This document shows, one piece after another, positions 8,085 to 16,734 of a stretch of DNA of 44,705 nucleotides. Position 1 is the first letter of the stretch. Every line of letters begins with the position of its first letter. The DNA is from Acrocarpospora catenulata (GTDB taxonomy: Bacteria > Actinomycetota > Actinomycetes > Streptosporangiales > Streptosporangiaceae). Location of the stretch: NCBI RefSeq assembly GCF_018476525.1, contig NZ_JAHCST010000074.1:1-44705 (forward strand). The letters are read 5' to 3'. The notes below the pieces were generated by a model. The model was given only the letters and a program-made list of their open reading frames with translations, was not told where the DNA came from and made no database searches. The position numbers and the translations under genes were made by a program.

Positions 8085-8099
8085 ATGACAAGCTGTCAT
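8085..8099 (+). promoter_or_regulatory. Palindrome upstream of the E1 gene
   Basis: ATGACA-AGC-TGTCAT is a perfect 6-base inverted repeat. It lies in the 210-base gap between the divergent exported-protein and E1 genes, about 95 bases before the E1 start. The gap is clearly less GC-rich than the genes and holds no other frame that I can support. It is a candidate operator, but no binding protein can be named. It does not resemble the TetR-linked sites at 10417 and 11010. Confidence 0.35.
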
Positions 8100-8193
8100 T
8101 AACCCATGTCAAAGACAGCGCTCCGCAACAAGACATCAACAGAGTGAGCAAGCCGGGCGACGGCACCCTGTTCAGGACGACATAATCGGGCAT

Positions 8194-10422
8194 GTGGCGC
8201 GGGACACTAGGGAAGACAAGTGGGACACCGTTGAGACGCACTTCGCGGACGCCGTCGGGGCTCTCCAGCCGGGCGCCTTGAGGGACCCCAGCCTCCCGGT
8301 GCGGGAGGGCACCACCCTGACCGGGGCGCGCTGCCTGGAGCTCTTCGACATCCAGGTGGGCAGCCGGCTGCTGGACATCGCCGCCCGGATCCTCCGCGAG
8401 CGGGGCGAGGGCCACTACACGATCGGCTCCGCCGGGCACGAGGGCAACGCGGCCATCGCGGCGGCGCTGCGGCCCACCGACCCGGTCCTGCCGCACTACC
8501 GCTCCGGCGCCTTCTACCTGGCCAGGTCCGCGCAGGCCGGGCGGCTGCCCGAGGAGGGCCTGCGCGACGTGCTGCTCGGCCTGGCCGCCTCCGCCGAGGA
8601 GCCGATCGCAGGCGGGCGGCACAAGGTGTTCGGCCACCCGGAGCTGGCGATCATCCCGCAGACCTCCACCATCGCCAGCCACCTCCCTCGCGCGACCGGC
8701 GTGGCCTTCGCCATCGAGTGGGCCCGGCAGCTGGGCGTGGCCGGGAAGTGGCCGGAGGACGCCATCGCGATGTGCAGCTTCGGCGACGCGAGCGTCAACC
8801 ACGCCAGCGCGCTGACCGGCCTCAACACGGCAGCGTACGGCACCTACCGTGACCTGCGGCTGCCGCTGCTTTTCGTCTGCGAGGACAACGGCCTGGGCAT
8901 CAGCGTGCGCACCCCGGAGGGCTGGGTCGAGGCCGCCCACCACCCGCTGCTGGAGTACTTCACCGCCGACGGCTGCGACCTGGCCGACATACACGACGCC
9001 GCACAGCGCGCGGTCACGTTCGTCAGGGAGACCCGCACCCCCGCCTTCCTGCACGTCAGGACGGTACGCCTGATGGGTCACGCCGGTTCGGACGTGGAGA
9101 TCGCCTACCGCACCCGCCGCGAGATCGGCGCGGACCTGGCCAGGGACCCGCTGATCGGCACCGCCCGGCTGCTGGTCCAGGCCGGCCTGGCCACCCCCAA
9201 AGAGCTGATCTCCCGGTACGAGACCGAGCGCGACCACGTGCTCAAACTGGCCCTGGAATGCACCCGCCGCCCCCGCCTGCGCAAGGCCGAGGAGGTGATG
9301 GCCCCGCTGGCCCCCCGCCATCCGCACGCCGTGGCGGTGGCCTCGGCCCGGTTCTCCCCCGGCCGGGAGAAGGTCTTCCGTACCCTGCCGGAGCAGGAGG
9401 GCAGGCTGACGCTGGCCCAGGCCGTCAACCGCACGCTGGCCGACGCGCTGGCGCTGGACCCCGGCATGCTGGTCTTCGGCGAGGACGTGGCCCGCAAGGG
9501 CGGGGTGTACGGGGTGACCCGCGGCCTGCTCCGCCAGTTCGGCACCTCACGGGTCTTCGACACGCTCCTGGACGAACAGGCCATCCTCGGGCTCGCGCTG
9601 GGCGCGGGGGTGTCGGGACTGCTGCCGGTGCCGGAGATCCAGTACCTGGCCTACCTGCACAACGCGCTGGACCAGATCCGGGGCGAGGCGTCCACGCTCC
9701 AGTTCTTCTCCCAGGGCGCCTACCGGAACCCGCTGGTGGTGCGGGTGCCCGGGTACGCGTACCAGAAGGGCTTCGGGGGGCATTTCCACAACGACAACTC
9801 GCTGGCCGCGCTCCGCGACATCCCGGGCATCGTGATCGCCTCCCCGGCCCGGCCGGACGACGCCGCCTCCATGTTGCGCACCTGCCTGGCCGCGGCCCGC
9901 AACGACGGCAGCGTGTGCGTGTTCCTGGAGCCGATCGCGCTCTACCACACCAGGGACATGTTCGAGGAGGGCGACGGCGGCTGGATGGCGCCGTACGTGC
10001 CGCCGATGCGGTGGGCCGAGACGCACGTGCCGCTCGGCCGGGCCCGCTCGTACGGCGACGGCCGGGACCTGACCATCGTGACCTTCGGCAACGGAGTGCG
10101 GATGAGCCTGCGCGCGGCGGTCAGGCTGACCAAGGACGAGCAGAGCTGCCGGGTGCTCGACCTGCGCTGGCTCTCCCCGCTGCCGGTGGAGGACCTGCTC
10201 AGGGCGGCCGAGCTGACCGGCAAGGTGCTGATCGCCGACGAGACCCGGCGCACCGGGGGCATCTCGGAGGGGGTCATCGCGGCCCTGATCGACAACGGCT
10301 TCACGGGGCCGATCCAGCGGGTGACCTCGCAGGACAGCTTCATCCCGCTGGGCGCGGCGGCCGATCACGTGCTGCTCTCCGAGCACGACATCGAGCAGGC
10401 CGCACGGAAGATGCTGAGTTAG
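8194..10422 (+). CDS. Fused alpha-beta thiamine-dependent 2-oxoacid dehydrogenase E1
   Basis: 742 residues fuse both E1 subunits of the branched-chain/pyruvate dehydrogenase type. The alpha half (about 1-370) contains GHEGNAAIAAALRPTD and the thiamine diphosphate-binding segment GDASVNHASALTGLN (Gly-Asp at about residue 197). The beta half (about 400-742) begins LTLAQAVNRTLADALA. It contains FGEDVARKGGVYGVT and the PEIQYLAYLHNALDQ region, and ends with the transketolase C-terminal part. E1 decarboxylates the 2-oxoacid and passes the acyl group to a lipoyl E2, which is not in this window. Beside acyl-CoA carboxylase, HMG-CoA lyase and acyl-CoA dehydrogenase genes, the substrate is probably 4-methyl-2-oxopentanoate and its relatives. 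The start is GTG 8194 with only a weak ribosome binding site. The stop overlaps the convergent TetR gene. Confidence 0.9.
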   Translation: MARDTREDKWDTVETHFADAVGALQPGALRDPSLPVREGTTLTGARCLELFDIQVGSRLLDIAARILRERGEGHYTIGSAGHEGNAAIAAALRPTDPVLPHYRSGAFYLARSAQAGRLPEEGLRDVLLGLAASAEEPIAGGRHKVFGHPELAIIPQTSTIASHLPRATGVAFAIEWARQLGVAGKWPEDAIAMCSFGDASVNHASALTGLNTAAYGTYRDLRLPLLFVCEDNGLGISVRTPEGWVEAAHHPLLEYFTADGCDLADIHDAAQRAVTFVRETRTPAFLHVRTVRLMGHAGSDVEIAYRTRREIGADLARDPLIGTARLLVQAGLATPKELISRYETERDHVLKLALECTRRPRLRKAEEVMAPLAPRHPHAVAVASARFSPGREKVFRTLPEQEGRLTLAQAVNRTLADALALDPGMLVFGEDVARKGGVYGVTRGLLRQFGTSRVFDTLLDEQAILGLALGAGVSGLLPVPEIQYLAYLHNALDQIRGEASTLQFFSQGAYRNPLVVRVPGYAYQKGFGGHFHNDNSLAALRDIPGIVIASPARPDDAASMLRTCLAAARNDGSVCVFLEPIALYHTRDMFEEGDGGWMAPYVPPMRWAETHVPLGRARSYGDGRDLTIVTFGNGVRMSLRAAVRLTKDEQSCRVLDLRWLSPLPVEDLLRAAELTGKVLIADETRRTGGISEGVIAALIDNGFTGPIQRVTSQDSFIPLGAAADHVLLSEHDIEQAARKMLS

Positions 10423-10434
10423 TCGGCACTAACT
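10417..10434 (+). promoter_or_regulatory. Palindromic site at the E1/TetR stop-codon overlap
   Basis: AGTTAGT-CGGC-ACTAACT is a perfect inverted repeat with 7-base arms. It sits exactly where the stop codons of E1 and the convergent TetR gene overlap. It shares GTTAG on the left and TAACT on the right with the site at 11010-11027 in front of the carboxylase operon, in the same 18-base register. It may be a second TetR binding site or a compact convergent terminator. Confidence 0.5.
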
Positions 10435-10994
10435 TTCAGGGCGGCTCGGGCCATGCGTTCCAGCAACCCGGCCATCTGTTCCGGGGGGAGCTCGCCGGCC
10501 GTGCGCGGGGTGGAGTTGATCAGGCCGAACACCGCGTGCACGGCCGAGCGCAGCCGGGCGGACGGGGCGTCCGGGTGCAGGTCGCTCAGCACGTTCACCC
10601 ACTCCTCCACGTAGAGGCGCTGCGACCTGCGCACCTGGCGGCGGTCCTGCTCGGGCATGTTGTGCAATTCCCGCTCGTGCAGCCGGATCAGCTCCGGATG
10701 CTGGACCGCGAACGCGATGTGCCCGCTGAGCAGGGCGGACAGCGCCTCGGCCGGGGGCAGCGCGGCGGTCGCCGCGCCCTGCTCGCGCAGCCGCGCGCTG
10801 ATGTCCAGCAGGATCTCGCCGAGCAGCGCCTCCTTGCCGCGGAAGTGCCGGTAGAGGGCGGGCCCGGAGACGCCCACCGCGGCGCCGATGTCCTCGATGG
10901 AGACGCCGTGGAAACCGCGTGCCGCGAACAGCCCGGCCGCAGCGTCCAGGATCTCGGCACGGCGATTGCGGGTAGGGGTGGCCATGGACGCCAT
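10419..10994 (-). CDS. TetR/AcrR-family regulator of the acyl-CoA carboxylase locus
   Basis: 191 residues with a typical TetR N-terminal helix-turn-helix: RRAEILDAAAGLFAARGFHG, then VSIEDIGAAVGVSGPALYRH and FRGKEALLGE (about residues 9-58). The C-terminal ligand-binding part is helical and includes RRQVRRSQRLYVEEWVNVL. Such regulators beside leucine and acyl-CoA genes usually sense an acyl-CoA and repress the divergent operon. Here the gene is divergent from the carboxylase operon (start about 45 bases away) and convergent with E1, overlapping its end by four bases. The candidate operator at 11010-11027 lies in the divergent promoter, so autoregulation and control of the liu-type operon are both plausible. 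ATG 10985 is an alternative start (MATPTRNRRAE). Confidence 0.92.
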   Translation of the reverse strand: MASMATPTRNRRAEILDAAAGLFAARGFHGVSIEDIGAAVGVSGPALYRHFRGKEALLGEILLDISARLREQGAATAALPPAEALSALLSGHIAFAVQHPELIRLHERELHNMPEQDRRQVRRSQRLYVEEWVNVLSDLHPDAPSARLRSAVHAVFGLINSTPRTAGELPPEQMAGLLERMARAALKVSAD

Positions 10995-11009
10995 CGTAGA
11001 CGTTTAGTA

Positions 11010-11027
11010 TGTTAGCGCCGATTAACT
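11010..11027 (+). promoter_or_regulatory. Candidate TetR operator between the divergent TetR and carboxylase genes
   Basis: TGTTAGCGCCGATTAACT has inverted GTTA/TAAC ends. It aligns base for base with the perfect palindrome at 10417-10434 at the outer positions (GTTAG and TAACT). TAGTAT at 11005-11010 immediately upstream could be a -10 box for the carboxylase operon, so a bound repressor would cover the transcription start. Confidence 0.5.
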
Positions 11028-11040
11028 TCGGGAGGTGGCG

Positions 11041-12609
11041 GTGGACGGATGGCCGGTGCTGGCCAGTGGCTGCGATCCGGGGGCGGAGCCGTACAAGCGG
11101 AACGCCGAGGTCAACGCGGGACTGGTGGCCGAGCTGCGGGAGCGGCTGGCGACGGCGGCTCTGGGCGGGCCGGAGCGGTCCAGGGAGCGCCACGTGGCGC
11201 GGGGGAAGCTGCTGCCCAGGGACAGGGTGGACACGCTGCTCGACCCCGGGTCGCGGTTCCTTGAGCTGTCGGCGCTGGCCGCCACGGGGCTGTACGGCGA
11301 CGAGGCCCCGGCCGCCGGGATCATCACCGGTATCGGGCGGGTGTCCGGCCGGGAGGTCGTGGTGGTGGCCAACGACGCCACGGTCAAGGGCGGGACGTAC
11401 TATCCGGTCACCGTCAAGAAACACCTGCGGGCGCAGGAGGTGGCGCTGCACAACCGGCTGCCCTGCGTCTACCTGGTGGACTCGGGCGGCGCGTTCCTGC
11501 CCCGGCAGGACGAGGTCTTCCCGGACCGGGAGCATTTCGGCCGGATCTTCTACAACCAGGCCACCATGTCGGCGCGCGGCATCCCGCAGATCGCCGCCGT
11601 GCTCGGCTCCTGCACCGCCGGCGGGGCGTACGTGCCGGCGATGAGCGACGAGGCGGTCATCGTGCGGAACCAGGGCACGATCTTCCTGGGCGGGCCGCCG
11701 CTGGTGAAGGCGGCCACCGGGGAGGACGTCACCGCCGAGGAACTGGGCGGCGGCGACGTGCACGCCCGGGTCAGCGGCGTCACCGACCATCTCGCCGAGG
11801 ACGACGCGCACGCGCTCCGCATCGTCCGCGACATCGTGGCCACGCTCGCGCCACGCCCGCCCGCCCCCTGGACCACCACGCCGTCCGAGCCGCCGCTGTA
11901 CGACCCGCAGGACCTGTACGGCATCGTGCCGGCCGACACCCGCACGCCGTACGAGGTGCGCGAGGTCATCGCCCGGATCGTCGACGGCAGCCGTTTCCTG
12001 GAGTTCAAGGCCGAGTACGGTCCCACGCTGGTGACCGGATTCGCCCGGATCCACGGCCACCCGGTGGGGATCATCGCCAACAGCGGCATCCTGTTCGCCG
12101 AGTCGGCGCTGAAGGGCGCGCACTTCATCGAGCTGTGCGACCAGCGCGCCGTGCCGCTGGTGTTCCTGCAGAACATCAGCGGATTCATGGTCGGCAAGGC
12201 GTACGAGGCGGGCGGCATCGCCAAACACGGGGCCAAGATGGTCACGGCGGTGTCCTGCGCCCGGGTGCCCAAGTTCACGGTGATCATCGGCGGCTCGTTC
12301 GGGGCCGGGAACTACGCGATGGCCGGGCGGGCGTACTCGCCGCGTCTCCTGTGGATGTGGCCGAACGCCCGGATCTCGGTCATGGGCGGCGAACAGGCGG
12401 CGAACGTGCTCGCCACCGTCGGCAACGCCGATCCCGCCGCGATCCGGGCGCAGTACGAGGAACAGGGCAACCCCTACTACTCCACGGCCCGGCTCTGGGA
12501 CGACGGCGTGATCGATCCCGTGGACACCCGGACCGTGCTCGGCCTCGCGCTCGGCGCCGCCGCCAACGCGCCCCTCGACCCCGTCGGCTACGGCGTATTC
12601 AGGATGTGA
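11041..12609 (+). CDS. liuB: Acyl-CoA carboxylase beta subunit, probable methylcrotonoyl-CoA carboxyltransferase
   Basis: About 522 residues of the biotin-dependent carboxyltransferase family, which moves CO2 from carboxybiotin to an acyl-CoA. The N-terminal half shows the acyl-CoA side ([35 protein letters not shown] and the glycine pair in [16 protein letters not shown]). The C-terminal half shows the carboxybiotin side ([35 protein letters not shown]). The motif [17 protein letters not shown] and the neighbouring HMG-CoA lyase favour methylcrotonoyl-CoA over propionyl-CoA. An upstream GTG at 11035 would overlap the ribosome binding site GGGAGG (11030-11035), so GTG 11041 is the better start. 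The biotin carboxylase subunit follows after five bases. Confidence 0.9.
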   Translation: MDGWPVLASGCDPGAEPYKRNAEVNAGLVAELRERLATAALGGPERSRERHVARGKLLPRDRVDTLLDPGSRFLELSALAATGLYGDEAPAAGIITGIGRVSGREVVVVANDATVKGGTYYPVTVKKHLRAQEVALHNRLPCVYLVDSGGAFLPRQDEVFPDREHFGRIFYNQATMSARGIPQIAAVLGSCTAGGAYVPAMSDEAVIVRNQGTIFLGGPPLVKAATGEDVTAEELGGGDVHARVSGVTDHLAEDDAHALRIVRDIVATLAPRPPAPWTTTPSEPPLYDPQDLYGIVPADTRTPYEVREVIARIVDGSRFLEFKAEYGPTLVTGFARIHGHPVGIIANSGILFAESALKGAHFIELCDQRAVPLVFLQNISGFMVGKAYEAGGIAKHGAKMVTAVSCARVPKFTVIIGGSFGAGNYAMAGRAYSPRLLWMWPNARISVMGGEQAANVLATVGNADPAAIRAQYEEQGNPYYSTARLWDDGVIDPVDTRTVLGLALGAAANAPLDPVGYGVFRM

Positions 12610-12614
12610 TCAGC

Positions 12615-14585
12615 ATGTTCGACACGGTTCTGGTGGCCAACCGGGGGGAGATCGCGCTCCGGGTGATCCGGACGCTGCGCGCCCTCGGCGTACGGTCGGT
12701 CGCCGTGTACAGCGCCGCCGACGCCGCCGCGCCGCACGTGGCCGCCGCCGATCTGGCGGTACGGCTGCCGCACGGATACCTCGACACCGAGGCGATCCTG
12801 GCGGCGGCCCGGCGTACGGGGGCGCAGGCGGTGCATCCCGGTTACGGGTTCCTGGCGGAGAACGCCTCGTTCGCGCGGGCCTGCGCCGAGGCCGGGCTGG
12901 CCTTCGTGGGGCCGCCGCCGGAGGCTGTCGAGGCGATGGGCGACAAGATCCGGGCCAAGGAGACGGTGGCCCGCGCCGGGGTGCCCGTGGTGCCCGGGGC
13001 CAGCGGAGACCTGTCCGGGTGGGCGGAGTTCCCCGCGTTGATCAAGCCGTCCGCCGGGGGTGGCGGGAAGGGCATGGTGCTAGTCCGGTCGGCGGCCGAG
13101 TTGCCCGAGGCGGTGGAGTCGGCCCGGCGGACGGCGCTGGCGGCTTTCGGGGACGGCACGCTGCTGATCGAGCGGTATGTCGAGAATCCCCGGCACATCG
13201 AGATTCAGGTGATGGCCGATACGCTCGGGCAGGTCGTCCACCTCGGGGAACGCGAGTGCAGCCTGCAGCGGCGGCATCAGAAGATCATCGAGGAGGCGCC
13301 TTCCCCGTTCCTCGACCCCGCCACCCGAGAGGCCATGGGGTCCGCCGCCGTGGAGGCCGCGCGGTCGGTCGGGTACGTCGGGGCCGGGACGGTCGAGTTC
13401 ATCGTGCCCGGGGGTGGCGCGCCCGGGGAGTTCTTCTTCATGGAGATGAACACCCGGCTCCAGGTCGAGCATCCGGTGACCGAGATGGTCGCCCGGGTTC
13501 GGGGCGTTGCGCCGGATCTGGTGGAGCTCCAGTTGCGGGTGGCGGCGGGTGAGCCGCTCGGGTTCTCCCAAGGCGATGTCGGACTGTTCGGGCATGCCGT
13601 GGAGGCCCGGGTCTACGCGGAGGATCCCTCCCGGGGGTTCCTGCCGACGGGCGGGCGGATCCTGACGCTTCGTGAGCCTGCCGCGGCGTCCCAGTCGAGC
13701 GCGGTCCGGGTGGACTCCGGCATCGCCGAGGGCATGGTCGTGGGCAGCGACTACGACCCGATGTTGTCCAAGGTGATCGCGTGGTCGGCGGACCGGGGCG
13801 GGGCGCTGCGGACGCTGCGGGACGCGCTCGCGGATACCGTCCTCCTGGGAGTCCCCACCAACATCTCCTTCCTCCGGGCCCTGCTCGCCCATCCCGCGGT
13901 CGTCGCGGGCGACCTGGACACCGGCCTGGTAGAACGCCACCTGGACGAACTAATACCGAAATTTCCTGATGTATCGGGAGGAGTGCCGGGGGACGTGCTC
14001 GCCGTCGTGGCCCTGCACACCCATCCCCGGCGCGAGGCCACCGGCGACCCCTGGGAGATCGCCGACGGATGGCGGCTCGGGAAACGCGCCTGGACCCGGT
14101 ACCGCCTGGAATCCGGCGGCCGCATCGCCGAGGTCCGGATCCGGTCCGGCCTGGAGGTCACCGAGGTCGAGGTGGACGGGGTCGTGCTCCAGGCCAGGCT
14201 CGCCACCGGCGACACGGCCACCGTCGACGGCGTGACCAGGCGTTACGTGGTGGCCAGGGACGGCGCCGCGTTCTGGGTGGCGGCCTGTGGGGAGACCTGG
14301 GGCGTGACCCTGCACCGCGTCGGCGATCCCGGCGACCGGTCCGGCGGCAGCCGCAGCGCCGACGGAGTCGTGCGGAGCCCGATGCCCGGAACCGTACTGG
14401 TGGTCAAGGTGGGCGCCGGGGAACGGGTGGCGGCCGGGCAGGCGCTGGTCGTGGTCGAGGCGATGAAGATGGAGCACACGGTGACGGCCCCGCTGGCCGG
14501 GGTGGTCGCCGCGGTGCCCGTGCGCGCTGGACAGCAGGTCGGGATGGACGCCGTGCTGGCCACCGTGACGCCGGAGGAGGCGTGA
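12615..14585 (+). CDS. liuD: Acyl-CoA carboxylase alpha subunit (biotin carboxylase with biotin carrier)
   Basis: 656 residues. The biotin carboxylase domain (about 1-445) starts MFDTVLVANRGEIALRVIR. It carries the ATP-grasp glycine loop KPSAGGGGKGM, the RHQKIIEEAPSPF segment and the catalytic EMNTRLQVEHPVTE. A middle region (about 460-570) links it to a C-terminal biotinyl domain with the acceptor lysine in VVVEAMKMEHTV (Lys 618). It carboxylates biotin with ATP and bicarbonate for the beta subunit encoded just before. It starts at ATG 12615 after a five-base gap, and its stop overlaps the HMG-CoA lyase start as TGATG. Composition agrees with its neighbours. With the lyase gene it points to leucine breakdown through 3-methylcrotonoyl-CoA. 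Confidence 0.93.
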   Translation: MFDTVLVANRGEIALRVIRTLRALGVRSVAVYSAADAAAPHVAAADLAVRLPHGYLDTEAILAAARRTGAQAVHPGYGFLAENASFARACAEAGLAFVGPPPEAVEAMGDKIRAKETVARAGVPVVPGASGDLSGWAEFPALIKPSAGGGGKGMVLVRSAAELPEAVESARRTALAAFGDGTLLIERYVENPRHIEIQVMADTLGQVVHLGERECSLQRRHQKIIEEAPSPFLDPATREAMGSAAVEAARSVGYVGAGTVEFIVPGGGAPGEFFFMEMNTRLQVEHPVTEMVARVRGVAPDLVELQLRVAAGEPLGFSQGDVGLFGHAVEARVYAEDPSRGFLPTGGRILTLREPAAASQSSAVRVDSGIAEGMVVGSDYDPMLSKVIAWSADRGGALRTLRDALADTVLLGVPTNISFLRALLAHPAVVAGDLDTGLVERHLDELIPKFPDVSGGVPGDVLAVVALHTHPRREATGDPWEIADGWRLGKRAWTRYRLESGGRIAEVRIRSGLEVTEVEVDGVVLQARLATGDTATVDGVTRRYVVARDGAAFWVAACGETWGVTLHRVGDPGDRSGGSRSADGVVRSPMPGTVLVVKVGAGERVAAGQALVVVEAMKMEHTVTAPLAGVVAAVPVRAGQQVGMDAVLATVTPEEA

Positions 14586-15496
14586 TGTACCGCATCGACG
14601 GCTTGCCGGAACGGGTGAGCATCTACGAGGTCGGCCCCCGGGACGGCCTGCAGAACGAGCCCGCCGTCGTGCCCCTGGAGGTCAAGGCCGAACTGGTGGA
14701 ACGCCTGGTGGACGCCGGCCTGACCACGATCGAGACGACCAGCTTCGTCCACCCCGACTGGGTGCCCCAGCTGGCCGACGCCTCCGACCTGCTCCGCCGG
14801 ATCGAGCGGCGGCCGGGCATCAGGTACCCGGTGCTGGTGCCCAACCTGCGCGGTCTGGACCGGGCGCTGGAGCACGGGGTCACCGAGATCGCCGTCTTCG
14901 GCAGCGCCACCGAGACCTTCGCCCAGCGCAACCTCAACCGGAGCGTGGACTCCCAGTTCACGATGTTCGCGCCGGTGGTGGCCCGGGCCCTGGAGAACGG
15001 GGTGCGGGTCAGGGCGTACGTGTCGATGTGCTTCGGCGACCCGTGGGAGGGGCCCGTGCCGGTGTCCCAGGTGGTCGAGGTCGGCAGGCGCCTGCTGGAC
15101 CTCGGCTGCTTCGAGCTCTCCCTCGGCGACACCATCGGCGTCGGCACCCCCGGCCACGTCCGCGCGCTGATCGAGGCCTTCCCGTGCGGTCCCTCCCGGC
15201 TGGCGGTGCACTTCCACGACACCTACGGCCAGGCGCTGGCCAACACCCTGGAGGCGCTGCGCTGCGGGATCACCGTGGTGGACGCCTCGGCCGGCGGCAT
15301 CGGCGGCTGCCCCTACGCCAAGAGCGCCACCGGCAACCTCGCCACCGAGGACCTGGTCTGGATGTTGCACGGCCTCGGCATCGAGACCGGCGTAGACCTG
15401 GAATCCCTGGTCGCCACCAGCGGCTGGCTGGCCGACCGCCTCGGCCGCCCCAGCCCCTCCCCTGTCGTCCGCGCCCTCCTCGGTAAGGAATCCTGA
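14585..15496 (+). CDS. liuE: Hydroxymethylglutaryl-CoA lyase
   Basis: 303 residues of the DRE-TIM aldolase family. The metal-binding start VGPRDGLQNEP (about residues 16-26) and the HMG-CoA lyase signature GGIGGCPYAKSATGN with its catalytic Cys are intact. HFHDTYGQALAN supplies the metal-binding His pair. The enzyme splits 3-hydroxy-3-methylglutaryl-CoA into acetyl-CoA and acetoacetate, the last step of leucine catabolism. Start and stop codons both overlap their neighbours by one base (TGATG at each end), so it is translationally coupled in the carboxylase operon. The methylglutaconyl-CoA hydratase needed between carboxylase and lyase is not in the window. Confidence 0.93.
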   Translation: MYRIDGLPERVSIYEVGPRDGLQNEPAVVPLEVKAELVERLVDAGLTTIETTSFVHPDWVPQLADASDLLRRIERRPGIRYPVLVPNLRGLDRALEHGVTEIAVFGSATETFAQRNLNRSVDSQFTMFAPVVARALENGVRVRAYVSMCFGDPWEGPVPVSQVVEVGRRLLDLGCFELSLGDTIGVGTPGHVRALIEAFPCGPSRLAVHFHDTYGQALANTLEALRCGITVVDASAGGIGGCPYAKSATGNLATEDLVWMLHGLGIETGVDLESLVATSGWLADRLGRPSPSPVVRALLGKES

Positions 15497-16644
15497 TGCT
15501 CAACGACGAGTACAGCGAACTGCGCAAATCCGTCGAGTCCTTCGCCCGCGAGGTGGTCGCCCCGGTCATCGGCGACTACTACGAACGCTGCGAGTTCCCG
15601 TACGAGATCGTCCGGAAAATGGGGGCGATGGGCCTGTTCGGGCTGCCGATTCCGGAGGAGTACGGCGGCATGGGCGGCGACTACTTCGCCCTCTGCCTGG
15701 CCCTGGAGGAGCTGGCCCGGGTCGACTCCTCGGTGGCGATCACCCTGGAGGCCGGGGTGTCGCTCGGCGCGATGCCGCTCTACCGGTTCGGCAGCGCCGA
15801 GCAGCGGGCGCAGTGGCTGCCCCGGCTGGCGGCGGGCGAGGCGCTCGGCGCGTTCGGCCTGACCGAGCCCGGCGGCGGCTCCGACGTGCCCGGCGGCATG
15901 CGCACCACCGCCGTGCGGGACGGCGACTCGTGGGTGATCAACGGCTCCAAGGCGTTCATCACCAACTCCGGCACCGACCTGACCGGCTTCGTGGCGGTGG
16001 CGGCCATCACCGGCCGCCGCGCCGACGGCCGCCCCGAGATCTCCACCATCATCGTGCCGTCCGGCACCCCCGGCTTCACGGTCGGCAAGAAGTACTCCAA
16101 GGTCGGCTGGTCGGCCAGCGACACCAGGGAACTCGCCTTCACCGACTGCCGGGTCCCCGCCGCCAACCTGCTCGGCGAGCTCGGCCGCGGCTACGCCCAG
16201 TTCCTGCAGACCCTCGACGAGGGCCGGATCGCCATCGCCGCGCTCTCGGTCGGCCTGGCCCAGGGCTGCGTGGACGAATGCCTCAGGTACGTGCGGGAAC
16301 GGCACGCCTTCGGCCGGGCCATCGGCTCCTACCAGGCCATCCAGTTCAAGATCGCCGACATGGAGGTGCGCACCCACACCGCCCGCCTGGCCTACTACCA
16401 CGCCGCCGAGTTGATGCTCGCCGGGCAGCCCTTCAAGAAGGAGGCCGCCATCGCCAAGCTGGTCTCCTCCAACGCCGCCATGGACAACGCCAGGGACGCC
16501 ACCCAGATCTTCGGCGGCTACGGCTTCATGAACGAGTTCCCCGTCGGGCGCTTCTACCGGGACGCAAAGATCCTGGAAATCGGCGAGGGCACCAGCGAGG
16601 TGCAGCGCATGCTCATCGCCCGCCAGCTCGGCCTGCCGGATTAA
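15496..16644 (+). CDS. Acyl-CoA dehydrogenase (isovaleryl- or other short branched-chain type)
   Basis: 382 residues with the full acyl-CoA dehydrogenase layout. FAD and substrate contacts lie in FGLTEPGGGSDVPG and VINGSKAFITNSG, followed by the C-terminal helical bundle with RHAFGRAIGSYQAIQFK and QIFGGYGFMNEFPVGR. Context suggests oxidation of isovaleryl-CoA. However, the base in IGEGTSEV is Glu 364, the MCAD-type position, while the helix G position used as base by isovaleryl-CoA dehydrogenases is Gly 243 (LDEGR). That fits a short or branched-chain acyl-CoA dehydrogenase better than a classical isovaleryl-CoA dehydrogenase, so I leave the symbol blank. The start codon overlaps the lyase stop. 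It is the last gene of the operon; about 90 bases of mixed sequence follow before the Rieske gene. Confidence 0.88.
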   Translation: MLNDEYSELRKSVESFAREVVAPVIGDYYERCEFPYEIVRKMGAMGLFGLPIPEEYGGMGGDYFALCLALEELARVDSSVAITLEAGVSLGAMPLYRFGSAEQRAQWLPRLAAGEALGAFGLTEPGGGSDVPGGMRTTAVRDGDSWVINGSKAFITNSGTDLTGFVAVAAITGRRADGRPEISTIIVPSGTPGFTVGKKYSKVGWSASDTRELAFTDCRVPAANLLGELGRGYAQFLQTLDEGRIAIAALSVGLAQGCVDECLRYVRERHAFGRAIGSYQAIQFKIADMEVRTHTARLAYYHAAELMLAGQPFKKEAAIAKLVSSNAAMDNARDATQIFGGYGFMNEFPVGRFYRDAKILEIGEGTSEVQRMLIARQLGLPD

Positions 16645-16690
16645 GAAACCATTAGAAAAAAGATCAAGAGGTCAGCGGCACTCTTTCCAG

Positions 16691-16717
16691 GTGGTTGGCT
16701 GTGAGCAGGTCAACCAC
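16691..16717 (+). promoter_or_regulatory. Inverted repeat in the leader of the Rieske gene
   Basis: GTGGTTG (16691-16697) pairs with CAACCAC (16711-16717) around a 13-base loop, just before the AAAGGG ribosome binding site of the Rieske gene. It could be an operator or a leader hairpin. No T-tract follows, so it is not a clear terminator of the upstream operon. Confidence 0.35.
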
Positions 16718-16734
16718 TCGAAAGGGCAGCAACT

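Noticed and set aside
6925-9327. 800-codon minus-strand frame joining the exported protein with sequence opposite the E1 gene
   Set aside because: Only the part below 7983 has a signal peptide, ribosome binding site and conserved modules. The rest is antisense to the thiamine-dependent E1 gene.
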